Of a DNA stretch of 64,000 nucleotides, positions 1 through 10,385 are shown piece after piece. The stretch spans positions 2,108,001 to 2,172,000 of the forward strand of contig NW_027077402.1 of NCBI RefSeq assembly GCF_963924675.1, given 5' to 3'. The notes beneath the pieces were generated by a model. It was not told where the DNA came from, did not search any database, and worked only from the letters and a program-made list of their open reading frames with translations. Source of the stretch: Phocoena phocoena (Eukaryota; Chordata; Mammalia; Artiodactyla; Phocoenidae). Position 1 is the first letter of the stretch. Each line of letters opens with the position of its first letter. The position numbers and the translations under genes were made by a program.

Positions 1-594
1 ATCTTAAAACCCGTGGATATTTATGTCTCTGTAAGAGAATCAAGAGTGTGTACAGCGGCATTAACGCAGCAGTGAAAATCCGATAAATCCCAGTGTCAAA
101 AAAAAAATTCAAAAACAAAACACAATGACAGTGAAATAGAGAGCAATACTTAAATAACTCACACAGGGCATGTGATGCAACCTGGTTTACCACATCTACA
201 CCCAGAGCTGGGTGAGAGATAAGGCTGGACCCTTTGGGCTGATAGCATTGGTGAGGTTCAGTGAGCAAATGCAGACCCTTTGATGTCATACTGCCTGGTA
301 CCCATTCCATGGTTCCCAACTCTCCAGGTTCAAGGGATTCTTCCTTCTGCTAAAATTTGCATGGGAAACCCAGAGTATGCTCCACCGTGTGACTGGGAAA
401 CCTTTTTACATGCATGTCTGTTTTCGTCCCCTGGTACTCAGGTTCACCATTCCAGACCCTTTTCTTACACTCTCCCCATTTGGAGAGTCAGTGCCTTTAA
501 CTTCCTGTTTGGCACTGTTTGCAATTTCTGCACAAGATGAACAGGAATACGGAGAACCAATGGGAGACTATCTGTAGGTGTGTGCACGGGCAAA
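1..594 (+). repeat. Diverged 1.75 kb satellite monomer, left part
   Basis: The window opens at the point I use as monomer start (atcttaaaac) and follows the array consensus in order through the A-rich tract (about 95-125), the block around 290-330 and the ctgcacgggcaaat block at 583-595. It differs from core monomers at many sites and carries a beta-like state (cggcattaacg). It is broken at 594/595 by an L1 insertion and continues at 1266. Confidence 0.9.
583..593. repeat. Target-site duplication of L1, left copy
   Basis: The 11 bases tgcacgggcaa here recur at 1266-1276, directly flanking the L1 fragment. In uninterrupted monomers this sequence occurs once at the same place, so this is a genuine insertion duplication inside a pre-existing monomer. 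Confidence 0.85.
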
Positions 595-1265
595 TATTTT
601 TTTTAACATCTTTATTGGGGTATAATTGCTTTACAATGGTGTGTTAGTTTTTGCTTTATAACAAAGTGAATCAGCTATACATATACATATGCTCCCTGTG
701 TCTTCCCTCTTGTGTCTCCCTCCCTCCCTCTCTCCCCCTTCCACCCCTCCAGGCTGTCCCAACACCCCGAGCTAATATCCCTGTGCCTTGCGGCTGCTTC
801 CCCCTTGCTATCTACCTTACTACATTTGTTAGTGTGTATATGTCCATGACTCTCTCTTGCCCTGTCAAAACTCACCATTCCCCCTCCCCATATCCTCAAT
901 TCCGTTCTCCAGTAGGTCTGCGCCTCTATTCCTGTCTTATCCCTAGCTTCTTCATGATATTTTTTTCCTTTAAATTCCATATATATGTGTTAGCATACGC
1001 TATTTGTCTTTTTCTTTCTGACTTACTTCACTCTGTATGACAGACTCTAGGTCTATCCATCTCATTACAAATAACTCAGTTTCATTTCTTTTTAAGGCTG
1101 AGTAATATTCCATTGTGTATATGTGTCACATCTTCTTTATCCATTCGTCCGATGATGGGCGCTTAGGTTCTTTCCATCTCCGGGCTATTGTAAATAGAGC
1201 TGCAATGAACATTTTGGTACATGACTCTTTTTGAATTTTGGTTTTCTCAGGGTATATGCCCAGTA
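595..1265 (-). mobile_element. 5'-truncated L1 (LINE-1), antisense
   Basis: About 670 bp of L1 3' end in reverse orientation. It opens with a T run at 597-604 (the reverse of a poly-A tail) and an inverted AATAAA-like tail. It then reads the typical cetartiodactyl L1 3' sequence: a pyrimidine-rich stretch at 711-750, and near 1030-1265 the reverse complement of the ORF2 end and 3' UTR start. An 11 bp target duplication flanks it. Most of the element is missing, so it is a dead copy. Reading frames at 651-1040 (+) and 675-980 (-) fall inside it and are not genes. Confidence 0.9.
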
Positions 1266-1626
1266 TGCACGGGCAATTTTAACACTCATTTCCCAACAGG
1301 AAAAGGAATTAACCAAAGGCTCAGCATGCCGTGCTGGAACAAGATTAGGGCCTGAAGCAATCCTGCGGTTTTGTGGCCAGCTCACAAGAAAGCGAGTTGA
1401 GGAAAGGAGCTCAGGGGCACTGTCATTCACATACCTGCAGACTTATAAATGACAGAAATCGTACAAAAATATATTGAATTAAGGCTGCGAAGAGGACTTG
1501 AAAGTGGGGCAGAATTGCTGGAATCCGATTTCAGGAGGTAGACGTGAATTGCTCTGAAAGCATAAGAGAAGTGGCAGAACCTCGTCAATGAAGCACTTGG
1601 CCAAAAAGGGCATATGCATTTTTTCC
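1266..1626 (+). repeat. Diverged satellite monomer, part after the L1
   Basis: Starts with the second target-duplication copy (1266-1276) and resumes the satellite. Recognisable blocks are the glycine/lysine-rich-looking stretch around 1300-1400, the cctgcag block near 1434 and the left arm of the palindrome (1597-1626). It stops abruptly at the end of that arm, just before the palindrome centre, where the minisatellite begins. Confidence 0.88.
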
Positions 1627-2217
1627 AGGGCCATCATTCACGGGAGTAGGAGGCTCCCAGCATGCTCCAGTGGCCAACAGAGGGCCCACGTCGCCAAGGC
1701 GATGTGAGCTAGCCAGGCAGGAGTGACCTGACATCAGAGGGCCCACCTCACAGAATGGTAGGGAACCCAGCCAGGATCAGACTCTCCCCAGAGGGCCCAC
1801 ATCACCAAGGTGATGGGAACCAGGCAGGAGTGTCCTCACACCCGTGGGGCCACATCATCAAAAGTTGAGGTACCCAGCACATGTGGCCTCAAACCAGAGG
1901 ACCCACATCACCATGGGTTTCGGAGTGAGGCAGGCAGGATTAACCTCACAACACATGTCCCATTGTATACAAAAGGTGTGGAAACCAGCAGTTGGATCTT
2001 CCTAGCAGGCGGCCCAGAGCACTGAGGCTATGAGATCCAGGCCGGCATGAACTCACAACAGAGGGCCCTCATTGTGATTCTGTAAGCAACCCAGCCATTG
2101 TGACCTCAGAGCAGAAGGCCCACATCCCCATGGGGAAGGGAAACAAGCAGGAGTGTCATCGCAAGAGTGGGCACACATGAAAAAATGTGGGGAGCCCAGC
2201 AATTAGTGCCTGATGCC
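1627..2217 (+). repeat. Minisatellite higher-order copy 1
   Basis: First 11-unit copy. Its first unit is joined directly to the palindrome arm of the satellite and lacks its first bases relative to later copies. Confidence 0.8.
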
Positions 2218-2809
2218 AGAGGGCCCTCATCACCGAGGGGCGGTGGCTCCCAGCCAGCTCCGACTGCTACCAGAGGGGCGACGTCGCCAATGCAGAGTGC
2301 AACAACCAGACAGGAGTGACCTCAGAACAGAGGGTCAACCTCACAGAAGTGTGAAGAACCAAAGAGGATCAGATTCTCACCAGAGGGCCCACATCACCAA
2401 GGGAATGGGAACCAGGCAGGAGTGTCCTCACACTAGTGGGGCCACATCACCAAAAAGTGAGGGACCCAGCACACGTGGCCTCAAACCAGAGGACACACAT
2501 CACAAGGGAGCTGGGATTGAGGCAGGCAGGAGGAGCCTCAAAACAGAGGGACCATAGAATTAAAGAGGTGAAGAATCCCGCAGTTGGAACCTCCCAGCAG
2601 GCGGCCAGGAGCAGCGAGACTATGGGATCCAGGCCGGAGTGATCTCACACCAGAGGGCCGTCATCATGAAACTGTGAGCAACCTAGGCGTTGGGATCTCA
2701 GAGCAGAAGGCCCACATTCCCATGGGGTTGGGAACCTGTCAGAAGCGTACTCGCACCACAGGGCACACATCAGAGAATTTAGGGAACCCAGGAGTTAGGG
2801 CCTGACGCC
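2218..2809 (+). repeat. Minisatellite higher-order copy 2
   Basis: 592 bp, the clearest example of the 11-unit order. Two of the units, at about 2545-2650, carry an internal variant (the aataaa/attaaa-containing unit and the gcggccaggagc unit) that recurs once per copy. Confidence 0.85.
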
Positions 2810-3399
2810 AGAGGGCCCTCATTACCAAGGGGAGGAGACTCCAATCAGGCACCAACACCCAACTGAGGTCCACGTCGCCAAGGTGAAGTGTGACAGCCAG
2901 GTAGGAGTGACCTCACCGCAGAGGGCCTACCTCACAGAAGGGTGAGGAACACAGCCAGGATAAGACTCTCACCAGAGGGCCCACATCACCAAGGTGATCA
3001 GAACCAGGCAGGAGAGTCTTCACACCAGTGTGGCCACATCATAGAAAGGTGAGGAACCCAGCACATGTGGCCTAAACCAGAAGACCCACATCTCCAAGGG
3101 GCTCGGAATGAGGCAGGCAGGAGTAGCCTCACAACACAGGGCCCATAGAATAAAAAAGCTGAGGAATCCAGCAATGGGAACCACCCAGCAGGCGGCCAAG
3201 AGCACCAAGTCTATGCGATTCAGGCCACAGTAAACTCACAGCAGAGGGTCCACATCATGAAACTGCGAGCAACCCAGCCATTTGGACCTCAGAGCGGAAG
3301 GTCCACATCCCCAAAGTGTTGGGAGCATGGCAGGAGTGTCCTCGCACCACTTAGCACATATCAGAAAATGTGGGTACCCAGCAGTTAGGGCCTGACGCC
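2810..3399 (+). repeat. Minisatellite higher-order copy 3
   Basis: 590 bp, same unit order as copy 2. Confidence 0.82.
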
Positions 3400-3992
3400 A
3401 GAGGGCCCTCATCACTGAGGGGAGGAGGCTCCCAGCATGTTCCAACTACCACAAGAGGGCCCACGTCGCCAAGGCGGGGTGTGCCAGCCAGGCAGGAGTG
3501 ACCTCACAGCAGACGGCCCACCTCAAAGAAGTGTGAGGAACCCAACCAGGATCAGACTCTCACCAGAGGGCCCATATCACCAAGGGGACGGGAACCAGGC
3601 ACGAGTGTCCTCACACCAGTGGGGCCACATCACTAAAAGATGAGGAAACTGGCACATGTGGCCACAAACCAGAGGACCTACATCACCAAGGGGCTGGGAG
3701 TGACACAGGCAGGAGGAGCCTCCCAACACAGGGCCCAAAGAATAAAAAAGGTGAGGAACCCAGCAGTTGGAACTTCCCAGCAGGCGGCCCAGAGTACAGA
3801 GGCTATGGGATCTAGGAATGAGTGAACTAACACCAGAGAGCTAACATCAGGAAACTGTGAGCAACCCAGTCGTTGGAACCTCAGAGCAGAAGGCCCATAT
3901 CGCCATGGGGATGGGAACATTTCACGAGTGTCCTGGCATCACTGGGCTCACATCAGAAAACCTGGGGAGCCCAGCAGTTAGAGCCTGACGCC
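3400..3992 (+). repeat. Minisatellite higher-order copy 4
   Basis: 593 bp, same unit order. Confidence 0.82.
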
Positions 3993-4584
3993 AGAGGGAC
4001 CTCATCACCGAGGACAGGAGTCTCCAAAAGGATCCAACTGCCACCAGAGGGCCGACGTCACCAAGGCAATGGGAGCAAGCCAGGCAGGAGTTACCTCAGA
4101 GCACAGGGCCCACCTCACAGAACGGTAAGGAACCCAGCCAGGATCAGACTCTCACCAGAGGGGCCACATCACCAAGGGGCTGGGAAACAGGCACGAGTGT
4201 CCTCACACCATTGGGGCCACATCATCGAAAGGTGAGGGACCCAGCACACGTGGCCTCACACCAGAGGACACACATCACAACGGGGCTGGGATTGAGGCAG
4301 GCAGGAGGAGCCTCAAAACAGAGGGCCCATAGAATAAAAAAGGTGAGGAATCCCGCAGTTGGAACCTCCCAGCAGGCGCCCAGGAGCAGCAAGCCTATGG
4401 GATCTAGGCCGGAATGAACACACATCAGAGGGCCCTCATCATGAAACTGTGAGCACCCCAGCCGTTGGGACCTCAGAGCAGAAGGCCCAAATTCCCATGG
4501 GGTTGGGAACCTGACAGGAGTGTACTCGCACCACAGGTCGCACATCTGCAAATTTTGGGAGCCCAGGAGTTAGGGTCTGACGCA
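3993..4584 (+). repeat. Minisatellite higher-order copy 5
   Basis: 592 bp, same unit order. Its second half is particularly close to copy 2, for example the shared 'ggacacacatcaca' unit near 4265 and 2490. Confidence 0.82.
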
Positions 4585-5174
4585 AGAGGGCCCTCATTAC
4601 CGAGGGACGGAGACTCGCAGCAGACACCAACTCCCAACTGAGGGCCCACGTCACCAAGGTGATGTGTGCCAGCCAGGCAGGAGTGACCTCACCGCAGAGG
4701 GCCTACCTCACAGAAGAGTGAGGAAACCAGCCAGGATAAGACTCTCACCAGAGGGCCCACATCACCAAGGGGATCGGAACCAGGCAGGAGGGTCCTCACA
4801 CCAGTGTGGCCACATTATAGAAAGGTGAGGAACCCAGAACATGTGGCCTAAAACAGGGGACCCACATCTCCAAGGGGCTAGGAGTGAGGCAATCAGGAGT
4901 ATCCTCACAAAACAGAGCCCACAGAATAAAAGTTGTGAGGAATCCAGCAGTTGGAACCGGCCAGTAGGCCGCCCAGAGCACAGAGTCTATGGGATCCAGG
5001 CCACAGCAAACTCACAGCAGAGGTCCCACATCATGAAACTGTGAGCAACCCAGCAGATGGGACCTCAGAGCAGAAGGCCCACATCCCTATGGGGATGGGA
5101 ACCTGACAGGAGTGTCCTCGGCCCACTTCCACGAATCAGAAAATGTGGGAACCCAGCAGTTAGGACCTGAGGCC
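4585..5174 (+). repeat. Minisatellite higher-order copy 6
   Basis: 590 bp. It resembles copy 3 more than its neighbours, for example the shared 'gtgtggccacat.atagaaagg' unit near 4800 and 3030. Confidence 0.82.
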
Positions 5175-5765
5175 AGAGGACCCTCATCACCGAGGGGAGG
5201 AGGCTCCCAGCAGGCTCCAACTGCCACCATAAGGCCGATGTCACCAAGGCGGGGTGTGCCAACCAGGCAGGAGTGACCTCAGAGAAGAAAGCCCACTACA
5301 CAGAAGTGTGAGGAACCCAACAAGGATCAGACTGTCACCAGAGGGCCAACATCACCAAGGGAATGGGAACCAGGCAGGAGTGTCCTCACACCAGTGGGGC
5401 TACATCACCATAATTTGAGGGACCCAGCACACGTGGCCTCAAACCTGAGGACACACATCACCAAGGGGCTGGGAGTGAGGCAGGCCAGAGGATCCTCAAA
5501 ACAGAGGGACCATAGAATAAAAAAGGTGAGGAATCCCACAGTTGGAACCTCCGGCAGGCAGCCTGGAGCAGCGAGGCTATGGGATCTAGGCAGGAGTGAA
5601 CTCACACCAGAGGGCCCTCATCATGAAACTGTGAGCAACACAGCCGTTGGGACCTCAGAGCAGAAGGCTCACATCCCCATGGGGATGGGAACCTGGCAGG
5701 AGTGTCCTTGCACCACTTAGCACGAATAAGAAAATGTGGGAACCCAGCAGTTAGGGCCTAAGGCC
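5175..5765 (+). repeat. Minisatellite higher-order copy 7
   Basis: 591 bp, same unit order. Confidence 0.82.
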
Positions 5766-6409
5766 AGAGGGCCCTCATCACCGAGGGGAGGAGGCTCCCA
5801 GCAGGCTCCAACTGCCACCATATGGCCGACGTTGCCAAGGCGGGGTGTGCCAGCCAGGCAGGAGTGACCTCAGAGCAGAGGGCCCACCTCACAGAAGGGT
5901 GAGGAACCTAACCAGGATCAGACTCTCACCAGAGGGCCAACATCACCAAGGTGATGGGAACCAGGCAAGACTGTCCTAACAGCAGTGGGGCCAACATCAC
6001 CAAGGGAATGGGAACCAGGCAAGTGTCCTCACACCAGTGTGGCCACATTATAGAAAGGTGAGGAACACAGCACATGTGGCCTCAAACAAGGGGACACACA
6101 TCACGAAGGGGCTGGGAGTGAGGCATGCAGGAGGAGATGCACAACCGAGGGCCCATAGAATAAAAAAGGTGAGGAATCGAGAAGTTGGAAACTCCAAGCT
6201 GGAGGCCCAGAGCACTGACACTATGGGATACAGGCCAGAGTGAACACACAGCAAAGGGCCCACATCATGAAACTGTGAGCAACCCAGCAGTTGGGACCAC
6301 AGAACAGAAGTCCCACATGCCCATGGGGATGGGAACCTGGCAGGAGTGACTCGCACCACTGGGCACACATCAGAAAATGTGTGGAGCCCAGCACTTAGGG
6401 CCTGACACC
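5766..6409 (+). repeat. Minisatellite higher-order copy 8, with one extra unit
   Basis: 644 bp. An additional ~53 bp unit of the 'ccaacatcaccaaggg' kind sits around 5975-6030 next to a near-identical one, so this copy has 12 units. Confidence 0.8.
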
Positions 6410-6676
6410 AGAAGGCCCTCATCACTGAGGGGAGGAGGCCCCAGCACGCTCCAACTGCCACCAGAGGGTCCACGTCGCCAAGGCGACGTGAGCCAGCCAG
6501 GCAGGATTGACCTCACAGCAGAGGGCCCACATCATGAAAGTGTGAGCAACCCAGCCGTTAGGACCTCAGAACAGAAGGCCCACACGCTCATGAGGATGGG
6601 AACCTGGCAGGAGTGCCCTCGTACCACTTAGCACGTATCAGAAAATGTGGGAACCCCGCCATTAGGGTCTGACGCC
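6410..6676 (+). repeat. Minisatellite higher-order copy 9, contracted
   Basis: Only about 267 bp (5 units). The first two units are joined directly to the last three, so about six internal units are missing. Confidence 0.8.
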
Positions 6677-6984
6677 AGAGGGCCTCATCACCGCGGGAAG
6701 GAGGCTCCCAGCAGGCTCCAACTGCCACCAGGGTGTCGAAGTCAACAAGGCGGGTTGTGCCAGCCAGGCAGGAGTGACCTCAGAGAAGAGGGCTCACCTC
6801 ACGGATGTGTGAGGACCCCAACCAGGATCAGAGTCTCACCAGAGGGCCCACATCACCAAGGGGATGGGAACCAGGCAGGAGTGTCCACACACCAGTGGGG
6901 CCACATCATCAAAAGATGAGGAACCCATCACATATGGCCTCAAACCTGAGGACATACATCACCATGTGGCTGGGAGTGAGGCAG
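6677..6984 (+). repeat. Minisatellite higher-order copy 10, truncated at the satellite junction
   Basis: Six units, ending inside the unit that reads gggagtgaggcag. From about 6985 the sequence is satellite again. Confidence 0.8.
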
Positions 6985-7318
6985 GTATCTGGAGGGGCAC
7001 ATTTAACTCTAATTTCCCACCAGGAAGAGGAATTAACCAAAGGCTCAGAGTGCCGTGCCGGACCCTGATTATGGCCTGAAGCAAACCTGCAGTTTTGTGG
7101 CCAGCTTACAAGGAAGCGAGTTAAGAAAGGAGCTCAGGGGCACTGTAATTCACAAACCTGCAGAGATAAATGACAGCTATTGGCAAAAATATATCGAAGT
7201 AAGTCTGCAGAGAGGACTTGAAAACGAGGCAGAATTGCAGGAATCATATTTCAAGAGGTAGATTGGAATTGCATTTAAAGCATATGAAAAGCGGCAGATC
7301 TTTGACAGTGATGCACAT

Positions 7319-7385
7319 GGACAAAAAGTGCGTATACATTTTTCCTGAATATATTCAGGAAAAAACGCATATGAACATTTTGGCC
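7319..7385. mobile_element. Decayed palindromic MITE inside the old satellite fragment
   Basis: Imperfect inverted repeat centred on gaatatattc (7347-7356), with the right arm ending ggccaacc. It sits at the same monomer position as the palindromes of the core array. Confidence 0.65.
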
Positions 7386-8072
7386 AACCAAGCACTCCAG
7401 CAATGGAAATCCACACTACAATGAAGTCACATTTCCCATTCATCAAAAAGGCCATCTGAATAAAGTGTAAAAACCAGAAACACAGGACAGGCCATGGAGA
7501 ACAGGGAGCCGTGTTATGCTGATGGGCGGGATGTAAATTGCCAACAGACACTCTGGAGATGTTCATGGTGTATCCTGAAACATCTAAAAAACAAAGCTAC
7601 AGAGCCTAGGGCACTTCCACTTTTGGCCCTATAGTTTAGGAAAATTAAAATCAACAAGACACAGCCAACACAAAATTTAGGGCTGCTGTGTTTACAAGAA
7701 CCTCGAGTCCAGTACAAATTAAATATCCCAGAAAGAAAAAAATGGATAAAGAAGTTGTGCTACTTACGTACAACGGAATATCACTCAGCAGTGAAATCAA
7801 TGTCATCAGGCCTGTAGCAGCAAATTGAGTGGATTTAATTATGATGATTCTAAGAGAAATATGTCACACAAAGAAAGATAATTATCATAAGATATCACTA
7901 ATAGAGGGAGTGTAAACTTGGCTACACATAAACTGAATTACAAAACCGAACAGAGTCTCACATTTAGATAAAAACCTTATGCTTGCTTAAGGGGAAAGTT
8001 GAGTTGGGCTGCTGTATAAAAACAGATTGAAATTAGCACACATACCATTCCATAAGCCAAATACGTAATAAA

Positions 8073-8112
8073 CAACGTATTTTTGCTTTGCTCAACGTAT
8101 TTTTGCTTTGCT
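8073..8112 (+). repeat. 20 bp tandem duplication in the satellite
   Basis: The unit caacgtatttttgctttgct occurs at 8073-8092 and 8093-8112 without a mismatch. Other monomers have a single related copy (gacctactccttgct) at this place. Confidence 0.9.
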
Positions 8113-8128
8113 CAACGAAATAGACTCA

Positions 8129-8850
8129 TCCATGGTGTATCACCTCACACCTATTAGAATGGGCATCATCAGAAAATCTACAAACAACAAATGCTGGAAA
8201 CGGTGTGGAGATAAGGAATCCTCTTCCACTATTGTTGGGAACGTAAATTGATACAGTCACTGTGGAGAACATTATGGAGTTTCTTATAAAACTAAGAATA
8301 GAATTACCATATGATACAGCAATCCCTCTACTGGGCATATACCCAGACAAAACCATAAATCAAAAAGAGACATTCACCACAATGTTCATTGCATCACTAT
8401 TTACACTATCCAGGAAATGGAAGCAACCTAAATGCCCACAGACAGACGAATGCATAAAGATGTGGTACATATATAAAATGGAATATTACTAAGCCATAAA
8501 AAGGAATGAAATTGGGACATTTGTAGAGACGTTGATGGATCTAGAGACTGTCATACAGAGTGAAGTAAGTCAGAAAGAGAAAAACAAATCTTGTATATTA
8601 ATGCATATATGTGGAACCTAGAAAAATTGTACAGATGAACCGTTTTGCAAGGCAGAAATAGAGCAATACATGTATACAACAAACGTATGGACAACAAGGG
8701 GGAAAGCTGTTGGGGATGGTGGTGGGAGGAGTTGAGATATTGGGATTGGTATGTATACATTTATATGTATAAAGTAGATAACCAAAAACAACCTGCTGTA
8801 TAAAAATATAAAATTAAATTCAAAATAAAAAAATAAAATTAAAAAAAGTA
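8129..8850 (+). mobile_element. 5'-truncated L1, sense strand
   Basis: Starts at the tatcacctcacacc position of L1, runs through the end of ORF2 and part of the 3' UTR and ends in an A-rich tail (about 8800-8850). The frame at 8262-8492 gives an ORF2 C-terminal remnant, including 'IELPYDTAIPLLGIYP' and 'MWYIYKMEYY'. It lacks the last ~150 bp usual before the tail. I see no clear target duplication, so the left border could be a recombination joint instead of an insertion. Confidence 0.88.
8262..8492 (+). pseudogene. L1 ORF2 C-terminal remnant
   Basis: A 76-codon open stretch of L1 ORF2, the multifunctional endonuclease/reverse-transcriptase protein. Only the extreme C-terminus is present. 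The endonuclease and reverse-transcriptase domains are absent, so no activity is expected. Confidence 0.8.
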
Positions 8851-9060
8851 AAACAGAAAAAATATTCTTCCCTTCACATACATGTATTTATATGAATAAA
8901 TTATTTCCATGCTTATATCTGTAAATACACAAAAGAGGAATAAAATCTACCTTGAACCAAAAACGAAAAGAAGATAAAAAAGAACAGAACCCACCAGTTA
9001 CACAGAGGAAAACCGTTTCAGGGCACTTGCTCCAATTGCAAACAATTCTGAAGTTGGTCA
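8851..9060. other. AT-rich non-satellite sequence, nothing identified
   Basis: AT-rich sequence following the L1 tail, including A-rich runs near 8965-8985. I see no repeat family or gene signal. Confidence 0.5.
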
Positions 9061-10164
9061 GTGGTGGGGAATCATCTCCCATTCAGCCAGCATGCTCCTC
9101 GCAACAAGCGTCCTCACTGCAAAGCTGGGGGACCGTGCCGAGGTATCTGTGAGTAAACGTGGGCCGAGCCCCAGGCCAGCTGCTGCTGAAATGTTCTCAC
9201 CCTTCCAAGGCTAAACACCTGAATATGTACAAGGACTTGAAAACCTAGAGGAAGGGCCATGGAGCCACATGAGGGACAGCATGCCAGCCGACTTGGTGCC
9301 TGCAGGCCAGCCAGGATGGTCCTGGCCCTGGGTGCTCTTCTGGAAGCTCTCCATTTCCCTGCCTGAGATACCCCTGCTGTCCCGGCCCCCACTGCTTTCT
9401 TCCTTCCTCACCTGTGCCCAGGGAGAAATTCCAGCGGCAGGTGTGGGTGACACATCCTCTTCTTTAGCAGGTAGCATCTTGGCAACTGCTGCAGAAAGTC
9501 CAGCAGAGCCCCACTCACACTGGGACACCCACAAAGCCGTGGCCTCTCACTCCCTCCCACCAGCCCAGCCCCGAGACTGCTGACAGGGCAGAGAAAATGG
9601 CGTCAGGCACAGCTGCAGGGGCTCTTGCTGCCTGGAGCGGTGTTTGTATTGATCTCAACCCAGGCAAACCTGGGGAGGGCTGGCCAGCACGGTCAGGCTT
9701 CCCAAGCCAGCCAATAATCACCCCTCAGGGGCTCACAGTTGCTGAAAATGGAACTTGCTGAATTGGCCAGGTCCAAGGAACAGGTGTGGGCTCCTGAGAG
9801 TCAGGATAGACAAGGGGCTGCAGCTCTGGCTTGTTTTCTAATTATATTATCTGGCCCATGAGTGGGAGACAACTTCAAGAAAACCCTCTCCTAATGAGAG
9901 GAACCCAGGAGTCAGGGAGAGGAGGGGTGGGTGGTGGTTGGAGACAGAGGCCTGGTGCCCCGGGTGCAGTGGAAGTCTCTGGAAGACCAGGTGGAGGAGG
10001 CCGCACAGAGTGATGCCCAGGGTCACAGACCTGTCAGAGCTGCTGTTTGTTAGTTCAAGTCCTGCTCTGAGGTGCTCTGTGTCAGATCTGAGCGACAGGT
10101 GAGCTGGGAGTGCTCTGCAATGAGGGCTATGTGCACGGATCCTGTGTGCCCAGCCCTGCCAAGG
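9061..10164. other. GC-rich non-satellite stretch, unassigned
   Basis: Markedly more GC-rich than the satellite on either side. Open stretches exist on both strands (for example 9269-9583 + and 9211-9534 -), but they overlap each other and none has a recognisable domain. The sequence could be an old gene-flanking region, an LTR-retroelement part or a segmental-duplication remnant. I cannot tell which. Confidence 0.5.
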
Positions 10165-10370
10165 TACCTGCAAGGGTAGCTCTGTATCCTGGAAGGGGGC
10201 TGACCACGGGAGCCCCATGGACTGCAGAGGACCTGCCCAGGGAATCCCATATCCTGGGAGGGGCCTGAACACAAGAGCCCCGTGGGCTGGGGTGGGGGTA
10301 GGGTACCTGCCCAGGTGAGCTCCATATCCTGGGATTGGACTGACCTCGAGAGCCCCATGGGCTACTGGAG
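10165..10370 (+). repeat. Three-copy 65-73 bp tandem repeat
   Basis: Three diverged units start at about 10165, 10231 and 10304. Each reads acctgc, then a tatcctgg block, then a gagccccatggg-like block. Lengths are about 66, 73 and 67 bp. Confidence 0.8.
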
Positions 10371-10385
10371 TCCTGGTAAAGGATG

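Larger units (their letters stand above)
1627..6984 (+). repeat. GC-rich minisatellite, ~53-54 bp units in an 11-unit higher-order repeat
   Basis: About 5.36 kb made of degenerate units that begin near agagggcccacatcacc. Following one distinctive unit (agagggccctcatcaccgagg) gives starts at about 1627, 2218, 2810, 3400, 3993, 4585, 5175, 5766, 6410 and 6677. That is seven copies of 590-593 bp, each with 11 recognisably different units (592/11 is about 53.8). A 12-unit copy (5766-6409), a 5-unit copy (6410-6676) and a truncated 6-unit copy (6677-6984) follow. The unit length is not a steady multiple of three and reading frames are short on both strands, so this is not protein-coding. I do not recognise the family. 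It is unrelated to the 1.75 kb satellite. Confidence 0.92.
6985..8128 (+). repeat. Diverged 1.75 kb satellite fragment
   Basis: Resumes the satellite at the gtgtctgcacgggcaaatg position of the monomer and runs to the actcaacacc position, about two-thirds of a monomer. It includes a decayed palindrome (about 7319-7385, centre 7347-7356). Its L1-derived part is visibly closer to L1 than the core array: 'aaagcatatgaaaag' near 7279 and 'atggataaagaagttgtgctac' near 7741 with 'ggaatatcactcagc' after it. This suits an old copy that escaped homogenisation. Confidence 0.88.

Noticed and set aside
651..1040. 129-codon plus-strand frame
   Set aside because: Lies inside the antisense strand of an L1 3' end; a repeat shadow.
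1810..7079. Chains of short plus- and minus-strand frames with a histidine/glycine-rich look in the minisatellite
   Set aside because: The unit length of 53-54 bp shifts frame from unit to unit, stops are frequent and no start or domain is shared. The look comes from the repeated cacatcaccaagg motif.
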